From contig OZ242009.1 in assembly GCA_965204715.1 (NCBI GenBank), forward strand, positions 3,410,001-3,474,000: DNA of 64,000 bases. The letters run 5' to 3'. Made by a program: the position numbers and the translations under genes. This DNA is from CATOSP01 sp965204715 (GTDB lineage: Bacteria > Chloroflexota > Dehalococcoidia > Lucifugimonadales > UBA3495). How positions within the stretch are numbered: the first letter of the stretch is position 1; the number at the start of each line of letters is the position of its first letter. The notes below the pieces were generated by a model. It was not told the DNA's origin, ran no database searches, and was given only the letters and a program-made list of their open reading frames with translations. Positions 1 through 8,402 of this stretch are shown here, piece after piece.

Positions 1-1
1 C

Positions 2-685
2 GATGCCCGCCGCCTGGCCGAAGAAGGCGCAGAAGAGGGCCTGGTGGTCATGGCTGAGCGCCAGACTGCGGGACGGGGAAGATTCGGTAGGAATTGGGTT
101 TCCGGCTCAGAGAACATTCACCTTTCCGTGCTGTTCCGCCCGGCCTTGGAAGTCCTGCCGGAACTCACCATGATCAGCGCGGTAGCCGTGGTTCGCGCCA
201 TCCGCAAGACGACTGCCCTGGACCCGCGCATTAAGTGGCCCAACGACGTGCTGGTAGATGGCAGGAAAGTTTCCGGCATCCTTGTGGAAACGGTGGCTGA
301 GGGCGGCGAGATTTCCTACGCCGTGGTAGGGATAGGAATTAACATCCGCCTCGACACCTCCGGCCATCCCGAAATTTCCGACACAGCGGGTTGTCTTGAC
401 GACCTGGCAAACGGCCCCGTGGCAAGGGATGAAGTCCTCCGGCAGTTGCTCATCGAACTGGATACACTGTATATACAAGCCCAAGATAGAGGCTCTTCCC
501 GAGAGGAATGGCAGTCGTTGCTCGACACCATCGGCCAGAGAGTAACGGTCTCATGGCGGGACGAGACTTGGGAAGGGATGGCCGAGGGAGTAGACGACAC
601 GGGCAACCTGCTGCTTCGGGTGGACAACGGAGAGCTGTTGACCATGACGGCAGGAGACGTGTCACTATCGAGGCAGGCAACCTGA
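2..685 (+). CDS. birA: Biotin-[acetyl-CoA-carboxylase] ligase, C-terminal part (5' end outside window)
   Basis: The frame is open from base 2, so the true start lies before the window. The product attaches biotin to the carrier domain of biotin-dependent carboxylases through biotinyl-AMP. Visible marks are the biotin/ATP loop GRGRFGRNW, the KWPNDV motif with its catalytic lysine, KVSGILVE, and GIGINI near the middle. The last 50 residues match the small SH3-like C-terminal domain. A regulatory N-terminal winged helix, if present, would be outside the window. The gene stands 63 bp before an SDR gene on the same strand. Family assignment is firm; the full length cannot be judged. Confidence 0.93.
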   Translation, partial: DARRLAEEGAEEGLVVMAERQTAGRGRFGRNWVSGSENIHLSVLFRPALEVLPELTMISAVAVVRAIRKTTALDPRIKWPNDVLVDGRKVSGILVETVAEGGEISYAVVGIGINIRLDTSGHPEISDTAGCLDDLANGPVARDEVLRQLLIELDTLYIQAQDRGSSREEWQSLLDTIGQRVTVSWRDETWEGMAEGVDDTGNLLLRVDNGELLTMTAGDVSLSRQAT

Positions 686-748
686 AATGTTTCAGCTTCA
701 ACCTGAGTACATTCGCACACACTACCGCATACACTACGCGAGGAATAA

Positions 749-1558
749 ATGCTAGACCGGCTCAGTATGGAAGGCAGGGTGGTCTTGATTACCGGCGGCG
801 GCACCGGCCTGGGCCTGGCAATGGTGCGCGCGCTGGCTCGCGCCGGAGCCGACATCTGCATTGCCGGGAGGCGGCAAGCCCCTATCGACTCTGCGGCAGC
901 CGAGGTCGAAGCCCTGGGAAGAAACTCCCTGGCCATATCCACCGACGTTACCAACTCGACCCAGGTAGACCATCTGGTATCCGCCACCATTGACCATTTC
1001 GGACAGGTCGACGTGCTTATCAACAACGCCGGGGCAGTGCAGGAGAACGTCACCAAGCCCATCTGGGACATTACCGATGCCGAATGGTCCCAGGTGATGG
1101 ACGTGAACCTCACAGGCGCGTTTTACTGCGCCCGAGCCGCAGCAAAGGCGATGTCCGACCGGGGTTCGGGGAAGATCATCAACGTGGCTTCCGGGTTCGG
1201 ACTGAGGGCCGGGCGCGACATTTACATGTACTGTTGCAGCAAGGGCGGCATGATCCAGTTGACCCGCGTTCTTTCCTTCAGCCTAGCCCGGTACGGCATA
1301 ACCGCCAACAGCATAGTCCCTGGATTCATCCCTACCGCCAGCACTGAATCGGATATCCGGGACACTCTGCCCCGGTCGGGCGACTTCCTGCCAACGGGCA
1401 AATTGGGACGGCCCGAGGACCTGGGGCCTCTCGCCGTGTTTTTGTCCTCTCCGGCATCCGACTATATGACCGGGGAAATGTTCATTGCCGATGGCGGCGG
1501 TCTGGCCGGGGGAATCACGCCCACTGGTCACGCTCCGGTCATCCCCCTGGAGGCGTAA
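749..1558 (+). CDS. Short-chain dehydrogenase/reductase (SDR), classical type
   Basis: A 269-residue NAD(P)-dependent oxidoreductase of the classical SDR family. The Rossmann signature ITGGGTGLG is at residues 14-22, NNAG near 91, a catalytic serine in NVASGFG, and the YCCSK version of YxxxK near 160. A C-terminal stretch beginning LGRPEDLGPLAVFL and ending in DGG is typical of gluconate-5-dehydrogenase and FabG-like members. The substrate cannot be read from sequence. Two bases separate its stop from the next SDR gene, so the pair is probably co-transcribed. All catalytic residues are present here, unlike in the neighbour. Confidence 0.9.
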   Translation: MLDRLSMEGRVVLITGGGTGLGLAMVRALARAGADICIAGRRQAPIDSAAAEVEALGRNSLAISTDVTNSTQVDHLVSATIDHFGQVDVLINNAGAVQENVTKPIWDITDAEWSQVMDVNLTGAFYCARAAAKAMSDRGSGKIINVASGFGLRAGRDIYMYCCSKGGMIQLTRVLSFSLARYGITANSIVPGFIPTASTESDIRDTLPRSGDFLPTGKLGRPEDLGPLAVFLSSPASDYMTGEMFIADGGGLAGGITPTGHAPVIPLEA

Positions 1559-1559
1559 A

Positions 1560-2324
1560 ATGCCCCTACTCCCTGAGTACAGACTCTCTGGCAGGGTGGC
1601 CCTCCTGAACACTACTGGCGGTGATGAAGCGCCGGCGCTGGCCCAGGCCCTGTCCGAGGCAGGTGCAGCGGTATTCGCCATCGCCCGCAGCCGGGCCCGG
1701 CTCGACGCCATTGCCGATGCCCTTGCCGGGACATCACCCGGCCTGATGGGCGGCGCGGCGGCGGATGTGTCCACCGCGGACGGCGTGGACCGCGCAATGG
1801 AAGCCTTCAGCAGCCACAACGTTCCGGCGGACATCCTGGTCAACGACGCCCGGAGCATGTTCGCCCGGCCTCTCGACGAGATTAGCCCGGAAGAATGGGA
1901 CGCGGTCCAGTCGCGCAATCTGCGGGCGACCTTTCTGCTCACCCAGCGGGTGGGCCGCGGAATGGTGGCCCGCCAGTATGGCCGAATCGTCAACGTAATT
2001 TCGCCGCTGGCGGAACGTGGGATGATCAACGGTTCCGCCTTTGCCGCCAGCCAGGCAGGGTTGCTGTCCCTGACCCGATGCCTCGCCCTTGAGTGGGGGC
2101 GGGCTAACATCCGCATCAATGCCCTCGGCACAGGATGGTCCACCGCCGAAGATGTCCCTCTGGAAGTCCAGCAGCAGGAACTGCTGGTCCGTTACACACC
2201 GTTGCGCCGCAAAGGCCACCCCCGGGACTTCGGCCCCCTTCTCGTATACCTCTGTTCCGAGGCTTGCGACTATACGACGGGTCAGCCCGTATACGTGGAC
2301 GGCGGCCTCAACGCCCACCCATAG
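1560..2324 (+). CDS. SDR-fold protein lacking catalytic Tyr and Lys (probable pseudoenzyme)
   Basis: This is the second gene of an SDR pair. I start it at the ATG at 1560, which has GGAGG at 1549-1553. An in-frame upstream start at 1485 would run into the preceding gene. The 254-residue product keeps the SDR length and the C-terminal DGG end. The glycine-rich loop has become NTTGGDEAP, NNAG has become NDAR, and the active-site YxxxK reads FAASQ. Tyr is therefore Phe and Lys is Gln. Dehydrogenase chemistry is unlikely; a structural or regulatory partner of the upstream SDR is possible. This reading is from the sequence, and the role is inference. Confidence 0.8.
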   Translation: MPLLPEYRLSGRVALLNTTGGDEAPALAQALSEAGAAVFAIARSRARLDAIADALAGTSPGLMGGAAADVSTADGVDRAMEAFSSHNVPADILVNDARSMFARPLDEISPEEWDAVQSRNLRATFLLTQRVGRGMVARQYGRIVNVISPLAERGMINGSAFAASQAGLLSLTRCLALEWGRANIRINALGTGWSTAEDVPLEVQQQELLVRYTPLRRKGHPRDFGPLLVYLCSEACDYTTGQPVYVDGGLNAHP

Positions 2325-2419
2325 GACCCACTCCACCAGGGGGCCTTCTCCCTTCCGCGTAAGCGGGAATCCCATGTCCTGAATAGTTGAGGAGTTTCCA
2401 ACATGCCGGTCTTTTCAAG

Positions 2420-2448
2420 TTGAACCAGTATGTACGCTGATGTACAAT
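2420..2448 (+). promoter_or_regulatory. Sigma70-type promoter of the histidine operon
   Basis: TTGAAC at 2420-2425 and TACAAT at 2443-2448 are separated by 17 bp, about 55 bp before hisZ. It lies in the 177-bp gap after the SDR genes and is the only good promoter seen ahead of the his genes. Confidence 0.6.
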
Positions 2449-2501
2449 GCTGGCGTGTTGTTGATGAGCACATTTGACCAGGCTGTGGACTTACCCCCAC
2501 G

Positions 2502-3974
2502 ATGAGACCGGTAACCAGACTGCCGGGAATGTTCGACCTTTCCCAAGAGTCCTGGTTGCGGAAACGGAAAATCCAGGACAGTCTGGCGGAGCTATTTGGG
2601 AGCTACGGCTACCGCCAAATAGACACCCCCATCCTGGAACCGACTGAACTGTTCCTCCGCAAGTCCGGGGGGGAACTGGCCTCCCGCCTCTACAGCTTCA
2701 CCGACGCCAAGAGCAACGCGGTGAGCCTGCGCCCCGAGTTTACTTCTCCCATCATGCGCCATTACCTAGAGCGCCAGAGCGGCATTGACCTTCCCGCCCG
2801 CTGGCAATACGCCGGCCCCGTGTTCCGCTGCGAGGACCACGGCCAGGCTGGGGGCCAGTTCACGCAGATAGGGGCGGAACTTCTGGGCGCGTCCAGCGTT
2901 TTGGCCGGCGTGGAGATTCTTGACATGGCCGCTCGCGTCCCGGCCTGTCTCGGCTTGAGCGGCTGCCGCCTGGAAGTGTCTGATCTCGACGTGGTACACA
3001 GCGTTGTGGACGCCGTTGGCGTTTCGGAACGCGCCAAATCGCTCATAGTCAACTCGGCATCATCCCTGCGTGAGGGCCACAAGTCTGTGCTTGGCGTACT
3101 GGAACGCGCTGCCGCGCTGCACGTAACTGACCGGAGCGATGATACGGCTGCCGCGTGGGGCGGTGAGCGGGATAATGACCAGTACTTGGGCCAGGCCATT
3201 GCCGGACTGGACGACTCGCAAGCCCGAAACGTCATCCTCGGCATCATGCAGTGGTCCGCCGCGGACCAGTTGGGACAGCGCGACCCGGGTGAAGTCGTGG
3301 ACCGGCTGCTACGCAAGCTGAGGGGCGGCGACAACCCGGATTCACTCCGGCGCGCCCTGGAACTGGTCAGCGACATGGCGGGCGTCCGCGGCGGGCCGGC
3401 AGAGGCGATTCCCGCAGTGCGCAAGGTGGTACAGAAGGCCGGTGCGGCGCCTTCCGCCCTGGACCGCTTCGAGGAGTTCCTGGGACTGGCCGTGAGCCAG
3501 ACCGAAGTGGAGAAGGGCATCGTCATCGACTTCGGCCTGGTCAGGGGTCTTGCCTACTATAATGGCCTTCTATTCGACGTGACCCACCCGGAGATGGCCC
3601 AACCGCTGGGAGGAGGCGGCCGCTACGATGCGCTGGCTCGAGCTCTCGGAGCGGACGGCCCCTTGCCGGCCCTGGGGTTCGCCTACAATCTGGACGCTTT
3701 GCATTCACTGGTCTATGGGCGCGTCCCTGCGCCGGAGGACAACACCAGCGTCCCGGCTGCCTTGGTATGCGCCGATGGCCCGGCGGCGCATAGGCAAGCC
3801 CTCCGCGCCGCCCAAGACTTGCGGCGAAAGGGTATCAGTGCAGAGATGGATGTGTCCACCCAGGACGTTGACCAAACCATTGCCCAAGCACAAAGACGGG
3901 GAATACCTGAAGTGATCGCGGTGGACAGAGATGGTCAACAGACGCGGCACAAAATCAGTCCGGTGAAGGTGTAG
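2502..3974 (+). CDS. hisZ: ATP phosphoribosyltransferase regulatory subunit HisZ (HisRS-like)
   Basis: A histidyl-tRNA synthetase paralogue. In known systems HisZ binds HisG and confers histidine feedback control on the first step of histidine synthesis. Class II synthetase core features are visible: a motif 2-like FRCED near residue 107, GGGGRYD, and LGFAYNLDAL near the end of the core. The HisRS signature RGLDYY reads RGLAYY, so the aspartate used by true synthetases is missing, which favours HisZ over HisS. At 490 residues it is longer than usual (about 400), with an extra helical segment around 200-310 and a C-terminal anticodon-binding-like domain. The start lacks a clear Shine-Dalgarno; ATG 2529 is an alternative. 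It is followed directly by hisG. Confidence 0.78.
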   Translation: MRPVTRLPGMFDLSQESWLRKRKIQDSLAELFGSYGYRQIDTPILEPTELFLRKSGGELASRLYSFTDAKSNAVSLRPEFTSPIMRHYLERQSGIDLPARWQYAGPVFRCEDHGQAGGQFTQIGAELLGASSVLAGVEILDMAARVPACLGLSGCRLEVSDLDVVHSVVDAVGVSERAKSLIVNSASSLREGHKSVLGVLERAAALHVTDRSDDTAAAWGGERDNDQYLGQAIAGLDDSQARNVILGIMQWSAADQLGQRDPGEVVDRLLRKLRGGDNPDSLRRALELVSDMAGVRGGPAEAIPAVRKVVQKAGAAPSALDRFEEFLGLAVSQTEVEKGIVIDFGLVRGLAYYNGLLFDVTHPEMAQPLGGGGRYDALARALGADGPLPALGFAYNLDALHSLVYGRVPAPEDNTSVPAALVCADGPAAHRQALRAAQDLRRKGISAEMDVSTQDVDQTIAQAQRRGIPEVIAVDRDGQQTRHKISPVKV

Positions 3975-4047
3975 CATCTCCACGACGAAAGAAACCCCGG
4001 CCCTCCGCATAGTCCTGCCCAGCGACGGGGAGCTCCATGACCCTACC

Positions 4048-5001
4048 TTGAGTTTCCTTCGCTCATGCGGACTGCGAGTGCGGCGTCCCAGCGCACGGCG
4101 CTATGTGGGCCTCATTCCGGCCATACCGGGGGTCGAGGTGCTTTTCCAAAGGGCCGCCGACGTAACCCAGAAGGTCGAGGAAGGCAGCGCTGAGATGGGC
4201 ATCACCGGCCTTGACCGCTACTTGGAAAACCGGGGCGACCCCACTCCCGTTTCCCCGGTAATTGAAGACCTGCGCTTTGGCAGATGCGATTTCGTTCTGG
4301 CAGTCCCTAACTCCTGGCTGGACGTGACATCTCTGTCCGACCTTGCTGATTTGGCCCTGGAGTTTCACCAGCAGGGAAGGCAACTGCGCATTGCCACCAA
4401 ATACCCCCGGCTGCTGCGTCAATACCTGTTTGGACGCGGCATCAACTACTTTACCCTGGTGGCGGCCAGCGGCACCCTGGAAGCCGCCCCCGCCGCCGGG
4501 TACGCCGACCTGATCGCCGACCTGACCGAGACCGGCACTACCCTGCGCGAGAATCGGCTCAAAACCCTGGAAGAGGGGACTATTCTTACCTCCCAGGCTT
4601 GCCTTATCGCCAACGCGGATATACTCGCCACATCCGCGGAAGCCAGAGAGTTGGCGCGGTCCATCATCGAGCCGATGGAGGCCCACCTGCGGGCGGAACC
4701 GTTCTACCGCCTCACCGCCAACGTGAGGGGCGCCTCGGCCGATACGGTCAGCGGCACTATCCTTTCCCGGCCTGCCCTGGCTGGGTTGCGCGGCCCAACC
4801 ATCGCCCGCGTCTACAACGTCCAGGAAGAAGACTGGTTCAGCGTCAGCCTACTCGTCAAGAAAGAGCTTCTCATGGAGGCAGTGGACCACCTGCGGAGTT
4901 GCGGGGCAGTAGACATAGCCGCATCCGGAGTAGACTACCTTTTCGACGGGTATTCCTATGCCTACCGCCAATTATTCGACAAGTCTGCCTGCACAGAGTA
5001 G
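4048..5001 (+). CDS. hisG: ATP phosphoribosyltransferase HisG, long form
   Basis: First enzyme of histidine synthesis; it joins ATP and PRPP. ITGLDRYLEN and the PRPP-loop region LVAASGTLEAAPAAGYADLIADL (split by position: residues about 135-157) fit the catalytic core. The last 75 residues resemble the HisG_C regulatory domain of long-form enzymes. The first canonical codon is TTG 4048, but the same frame is open from 3967 and encodes the conserved beginning LRIVLPSDGELHDPTLSF upstream of it, with no ATG, GTG or TTG available. ATC 3976, just after GAAGGTG, or CTG 4015 would be needed to include it. The true N-terminus is therefore unresolved. It follows hisZ in the operon. Confidence 0.88.
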   Translation: MSFLRSCGLRVRRPSARRYVGLIPAIPGVEVLFQRAADVTQKVEEGSAEMGITGLDRYLENRGDPTPVSPVIEDLRFGRCDFVLAVPNSWLDVTSLSDLADLALEFHQQGRQLRIATKYPRLLRQYLFGRGINYFTLVAASGTLEAAPAAGYADLIADLTETGTTLRENRLKTLEEGTILTSQACLIANADILATSAEARELARSIIEPMEAHLRAEPFYRLTANVRGASADTVSGTILSRPALAGLRGPTIARVYNVQEEDWFSVSLLVKKELLMEAVDHLRSCGAVDIAASGVDYLFDGYSYAYRQLFDKSACTE

Positions 5002-5013
5002 AGTATAGGCGTC

Positions 5014-5772
5014 ATGCCCAATCTGCCAATGCATATCTATTTGGCCGACGAGGCCGCCAGAGAGTTGGACTGGGGGGAAATCTTCGACCACGCCGGCAGC
5101 TTCTTCCTTGGGTCCACCGCGCCCGACATTCGCGCCATGCGCAGGTGGCCGAGGGAGCGCACACATTTTGCCCCCCTGTCGGTGGAAGTAGTAGGAACAG
5201 GCGCCCGGACCATGTTCGATACCCACCCTGAACTGATCGAGCACATGGGCCGCTCCCCGGCGACCAGGGCATTCGTCCTCGGATACATCAGCCACCTTGT
5301 TGCCGACGAGACCTGGATAACTACCATGTTCCGCCCCCACTTCAGTACCGAGAACCAGATTACGGATACAGAAGTGGAGGCCCACATCTGGGACCGCGCC
5401 CTCCAGCTGGACATGGACCGCCAATGCCGCGCGGCAACGGGTAACTTCCACCAGGCCGATGCGGCCCTGGTCTGCTCCGACGAGGGTGTGGAAGTCGGCT
5501 TCCTGACTGCCGAAGACCTTGAGGAGTGGCGGGATTGGGTGAGGCGCTTCATAAGCTGGGATTTTTCCTGGGAGCGACTGAAACGCGCCCTCAACCGGAT
5601 GTACCGGGACAATGACGATGTGCAACAAGAGGTAGACCGCTTCCTTGAGAACATGCCCTACAGCCTGGAGTACATCTACCGGAAAATACCCGAAGAGATG
5701 ATAGCGTCTTACCAGCAGCAGGTTCTGGAAAACACGATCCTCAAGGCGCGGGAGTTCATGGATGGAACTTAA
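5014..5772 (+). CDS. Zinc-dependent phospholipase C-like protein
   Basis: A 252-residue protein of the zinc-dependent phospholipase C-like family (Pfam Zn_dep_PLPC type). Recognisable pieces are an N-terminal MPNLPMHIYLA, GSTAPDIR, RTHF, and GYISHLVADETW near residue 95, which carry the His and Asp residues used as metal ligands in the family. The rest is helical and acidic. No signal peptide is present, so a cytoplasmic location is expected. It sits inside the his operon, 12 bp after hisG and overlapping the start of hisD by 11 bp, so translation is probably coupled. Its link to histidine synthesis is unknown. Substrate and activity are not established for this group. Confidence 0.72.
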   Translation: MPNLPMHIYLADEAARELDWGEIFDHAGSFFLGSTAPDIRAMRRWPRERTHFAPLSVEVVGTGARTMFDTHPELIEHMGRSPATRAFVLGYISHLVADETWITTMFRPHFSTENQITDTEVEAHIWDRALQLDMDRQCRAATGNFHQADAALVCSDEGVEVGFLTAEDLEEWRDWVRRFISWDFSWERLKRALNRMYRDNDDVQQEVDRFLENMPYSLEYIYRKIPEEMIASYQQQVLENTILKAREFMDGT

Positions 5773-7147
5773 GACACTTCGCGGTCCCGCCGAGGCCGCA
5801 GACGTCCTATCCCGCGTCGACCCGCTGGACTTCAGCGGGCTGCCACAGTCGGTCCTCAACCGGACTCGGGATGTGTTCGGCGACGGCGTGTCTCCGGAAG
5901 AGTCGGTTATCCGCATTCTCCACGACGTCCGCAGCAACGGAGACGTGGCAGTAAAGCATTACGCCCGGCTCCTTGACGACGTGGAACTGGACGACCTCCG
6001 GGTCACTCCGGCGCAGATGGCCGAGGCCAGGGCTGCCGTCCCCAAGGAACTCCGTGAATCCCTGGAACTCGCGGCGCAGCGGGTAAGGGAATTCCATGAG
6101 AAGGTTCTCCCGGAAAGCTGGCTGGACAGGGACCGGGGCCTGGGAGAACTGGTCCGCCCCCTGGCGCGAGTGGGCCTCTATGCCCCCGGCGGCACCGCCG
6201 CCTACCCTTCGACCGTCCTGATGACTGCCATCCCTGCACGGGTTGCCGGCGTCCCGGAGGTCATCCTGGCCACACCACGCAGGGGCCGTGAACCGCTGAA
6301 CCCCTCGGTGCTGGCGGCCGCGGAAATCGCCGGAGTTGACGCCATCTACCAGGTTGGAGGCGTGGCCGCCATCGGCGCGATGGCCTACGGCACCGAGTCC
6401 ATCCCGTCTGTGGACAAGATCTGCGGGCCAGGCAACCTGTTCGTAGCGTTGGCAAAGAAAATCGTCCAGGGCCAGGTGGACATCGACGGACTGTTCGGCC
6501 CAACGGAGACCATCGTCGTCGCCGACGAATCGGCCAGCCCCAGGTTTTGCGCTGCCGACCTTATCGCCCAGGCCGAGCATGATCCAATGGCCACAGCCAT
6601 CCTCGTCACGGACTCCGAGAGCCTGCTCACAAGAGTGGGCGAGGAGTTGGACCTGCTCATGCAGGCCCAGGGGCGCGGACCGGAAGCGTCAGCGGGGCGG
6701 GGGCGGGATACAGAAATAGCCCGCAGCGCCCTGGAACGCCGGGGCCGCGCCGTGCTGGTGGATTCCCTGGAAGATGGCGTGGAACTGGTGAACCACATCG
6801 CACCGGAGCACCTATGCCTGATGGTTGCCGATCCCTGGGCCTGGGTGGACCGGGTGCGCAACGCAGGCGGCCTGTTCCTGGGGGAGTTTTCTCCCGAGGT
6901 TATGGGGGACTACATCGCCGGGCCCAGCCACGTCATGCCCACAGGCGGAACGGCCAGATTCAGTTCGGCCCTGAGCGTTCACCAGTTCCTGAAACACATG
7001 CCCGTGGTCGGGTTGAAACCCCAGGAATTTCAACGGTTGGGACCATCGGCGATCCGCATCGCCCAGGCCGAGGGCCTGCCGGGACACTCCGGCGCAATCA
7101 GCGTGAGGCTGGAACACCTGGGCAACGGCGCGGCGGACCAAGCCTGA
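5762..7147 (+). CDS. hisD: Histidinol dehydrogenase HisD
   Basis: Catalyses the last two steps of histidine synthesis, the NAD-dependent oxidation of histidinol to histidine. The protein (461 residues) shows YAPGGTAAYPSTVLM, the cofactor region CGPGN, the zinc-site segment AQAEHDPMA, the catalytic pair in NHIAPEHL and the late glycine-rich AGPSHVMPTGGTARF. It is complete and slightly longer than the usual 430, owing to an N-terminal extension. The start ATG lies within the last codons of the phospholipase-like gene, indicating tight coupling. Assignment is secure. Confidence 0.97.
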   Translation: MELKTLRGPAEAADVLSRVDPLDFSGLPQSVLNRTRDVFGDGVSPEESVIRILHDVRSNGDVAVKHYARLLDDVELDDLRVTPAQMAEARAAVPKELRESLELAAQRVREFHEKVLPESWLDRDRGLGELVRPLARVGLYAPGGTAAYPSTVLMTAIPARVAGVPEVILATPRRGREPLNPSVLAAAEIAGVDAIYQVGGVAAIGAMAYGTESIPSVDKICGPGNLFVALAKKIVQGQVDIDGLFGPTETIVVADESASPRFCAADLIAQAEHDPMATAILVTDSESLLTRVGEELDLLMQAQGRGPEASAGRGRDTEIARSALERRGRAVLVDSLEDGVELVNHIAPEHLCLMVADPWAWVDRVRNAGGLFLGEFSPEVMGDYIAGPSHVMPTGGTARFSSALSVHQFLKHMPVVGLKPQEFQRLGPSAIRIAQAEGLPGHSGAISVRLEHLGNGAADQA

Positions 7148-7198
7148 GGCGATTGCCTGTCCAAAATAGGCGTTTGCGACGCCGCGGCCCTATTTTGC

Positions 7199-7320
7199 GA
7201 GACCCTCTGAGGCGCAGGCCACTCAACCCACTGGATACAACGACATGACTGACATCAAAGAGACCCTCTGAGGCGCAGGCCACTCAACCCGCCGGATACA
7301 ACGACATGACTGACATCAAA
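7199..7320 (+). repeat. 61-bp tandem duplication across the hisC translation start
   Basis: Units 7199-7259 and 7260-7320 differ at two positions. Each holds the untranslated leader, an ATG and the first five codons (MTDIK). The first copy therefore starts a short frame that ends in the second copy; the second copy is the working hisC start. Confidence 0.95.
7245..7271 (+). other. Eight-codon upstream ORF created by the duplication
   Basis: ATG 7245 reads MTDIKETL then TGA at 7269-7271, 34 bp before the hisC ATG and with the same initiation context. It could compete with or couple to hisC translation. A regulatory role is inference; it may be a neutral by-product of the duplication. Confidence 0.5.
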
Positions 7321-8397
7321 GACCTGATGCTGCCCCACATCCGAAAGCTGAACACCTACCAGGGCGTGGACCCGATGGAGGTGATGGCGGAGCGTTCCGG
7401 CGTACCTCCGGAGCAAATAATACGACTGAACGGCAACGAGAACCCATACGGCCCGTCGCCCAAGGTGCTGGAAGCCCTGGGAGACTTCCAGTTCTACAAC
7501 CACTACACCGACCCCGACCAGCGCAATCTGCGGGGAGTGCTGTCCGAATACCTGGACGTGCCGCCGGAGATGATCGTGGCGGGCAACGGCAGCGACGAGA
7601 TCATTGACCTGATCTACCGCATGTACGTCGGGCCGGGAGACAACATAATCATCCCGTCTCCCACCTTCGGGATGTACGCCTTCTCCGCCGAGATCTGCGG
7701 AGGCGAGGCCATATCGGTGCCGCGGGACGAAGGGTTCGAGATCGACACAGAGGGCATCCAACTGGCCCGGACGCCGAAATCCAAGGCGGTGTTCGTGGCT
7801 TCGCCCAACAACCCCACCGGCAACATAGCCACTGAAAGCCAACTGCTGGCGCTGCTGGAGCAGGGCATGATCGTGGTGGTTGACGAAGCCTACTACGAGT
7901 TCTGCGGGCAGTCAGCCATGCCGCTGGTCAAAGACCACCCCAACCTGATAGTGCTGCGCACCTTCAGCAAGTGGGCCGGTCTGGCGGGACTGCGAATTGG
8001 GCTGGGCGTAATGAATCCCGACGCGGCCGCCACCATGATGAGCATGAAGCCCCCCTACAACGTGAACATCGCGGCGGAGGTCGCCCTGATAGCCTCCCTG
8101 GAAGACAGGCCGCTGTTGCTGGGAAGGGTGCAGAGCATAGTCGAGGAAAGGGACCGGATGCTCTCCCTGTTACGGCAAATTCCGGGAGTTGAACCGTGGC
8201 CGTCCTCGGCCAACTTCATCCTGTTCCGGCTGCCCGAGGGGAGGGGCAAGGAGATCTTCGACGGGCTGTGCGATAGAGGCATCTTCCTGAGATACTTCAG
8301 CACGCCACAACTGAAGGACTACATCAGGACCAGCGTGGGAATGCCCCACGAGACCGACGCGGTAATCAAGGCCCTGACTGAACTGGTGGGGAGCTAG
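7306..8397 (+). CDS. hisC: Histidinol-phosphate aminotransferase HisC
   Basis: A PLP-dependent class I/II aminotransferase of 363 residues that converts imidazole-acetol phosphate to histidinol phosphate. It shows LNGNENPYGPSP at the N-terminus, the cofactor motif ASPNNPTGN, and the PLP lysine in TFSKWAGLAGLRIG near residue 223. Length is normal. The start at 7306 is in the second copy of the duplicated leader; the first copy's frame ends early. The stop is 5 bp before the hisB start. Context and motifs together make HisC more likely than a related aromatic aminotransferase. Confidence 0.93.
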   Translation: MTDIKDLMLPHIRKLNTYQGVDPMEVMAERSGVPPEQIIRLNGNENPYGPSPKVLEALGDFQFYNHYTDPDQRNLRGVLSEYLDVPPEMIVAGNGSDEIIDLIYRMYVGPGDNIIIPSPTFGMYAFSAEICGGEAISVPRDEGFEIDTEGIQLARTPKSKAVFVASPNNPTGNIATESQLLALLEQGMIVVVDEAYYEFCGQSAMPLVKDHPNLIVLRTFSKWAGLAGLRIGLGVMNPDAAATMMSMKPPYNVNIAAEVALIASLEDRPLLLGRVQSIVEERDRMLSLLRQIPGVEPWPSSANFILFRLPEGRGKEIFDGLCDRGIFLRYFSTPQLKDYIRTSVGMPHETDAVIKALTELVGS

Positions 8398-8402
8398 AGG
8401 AC

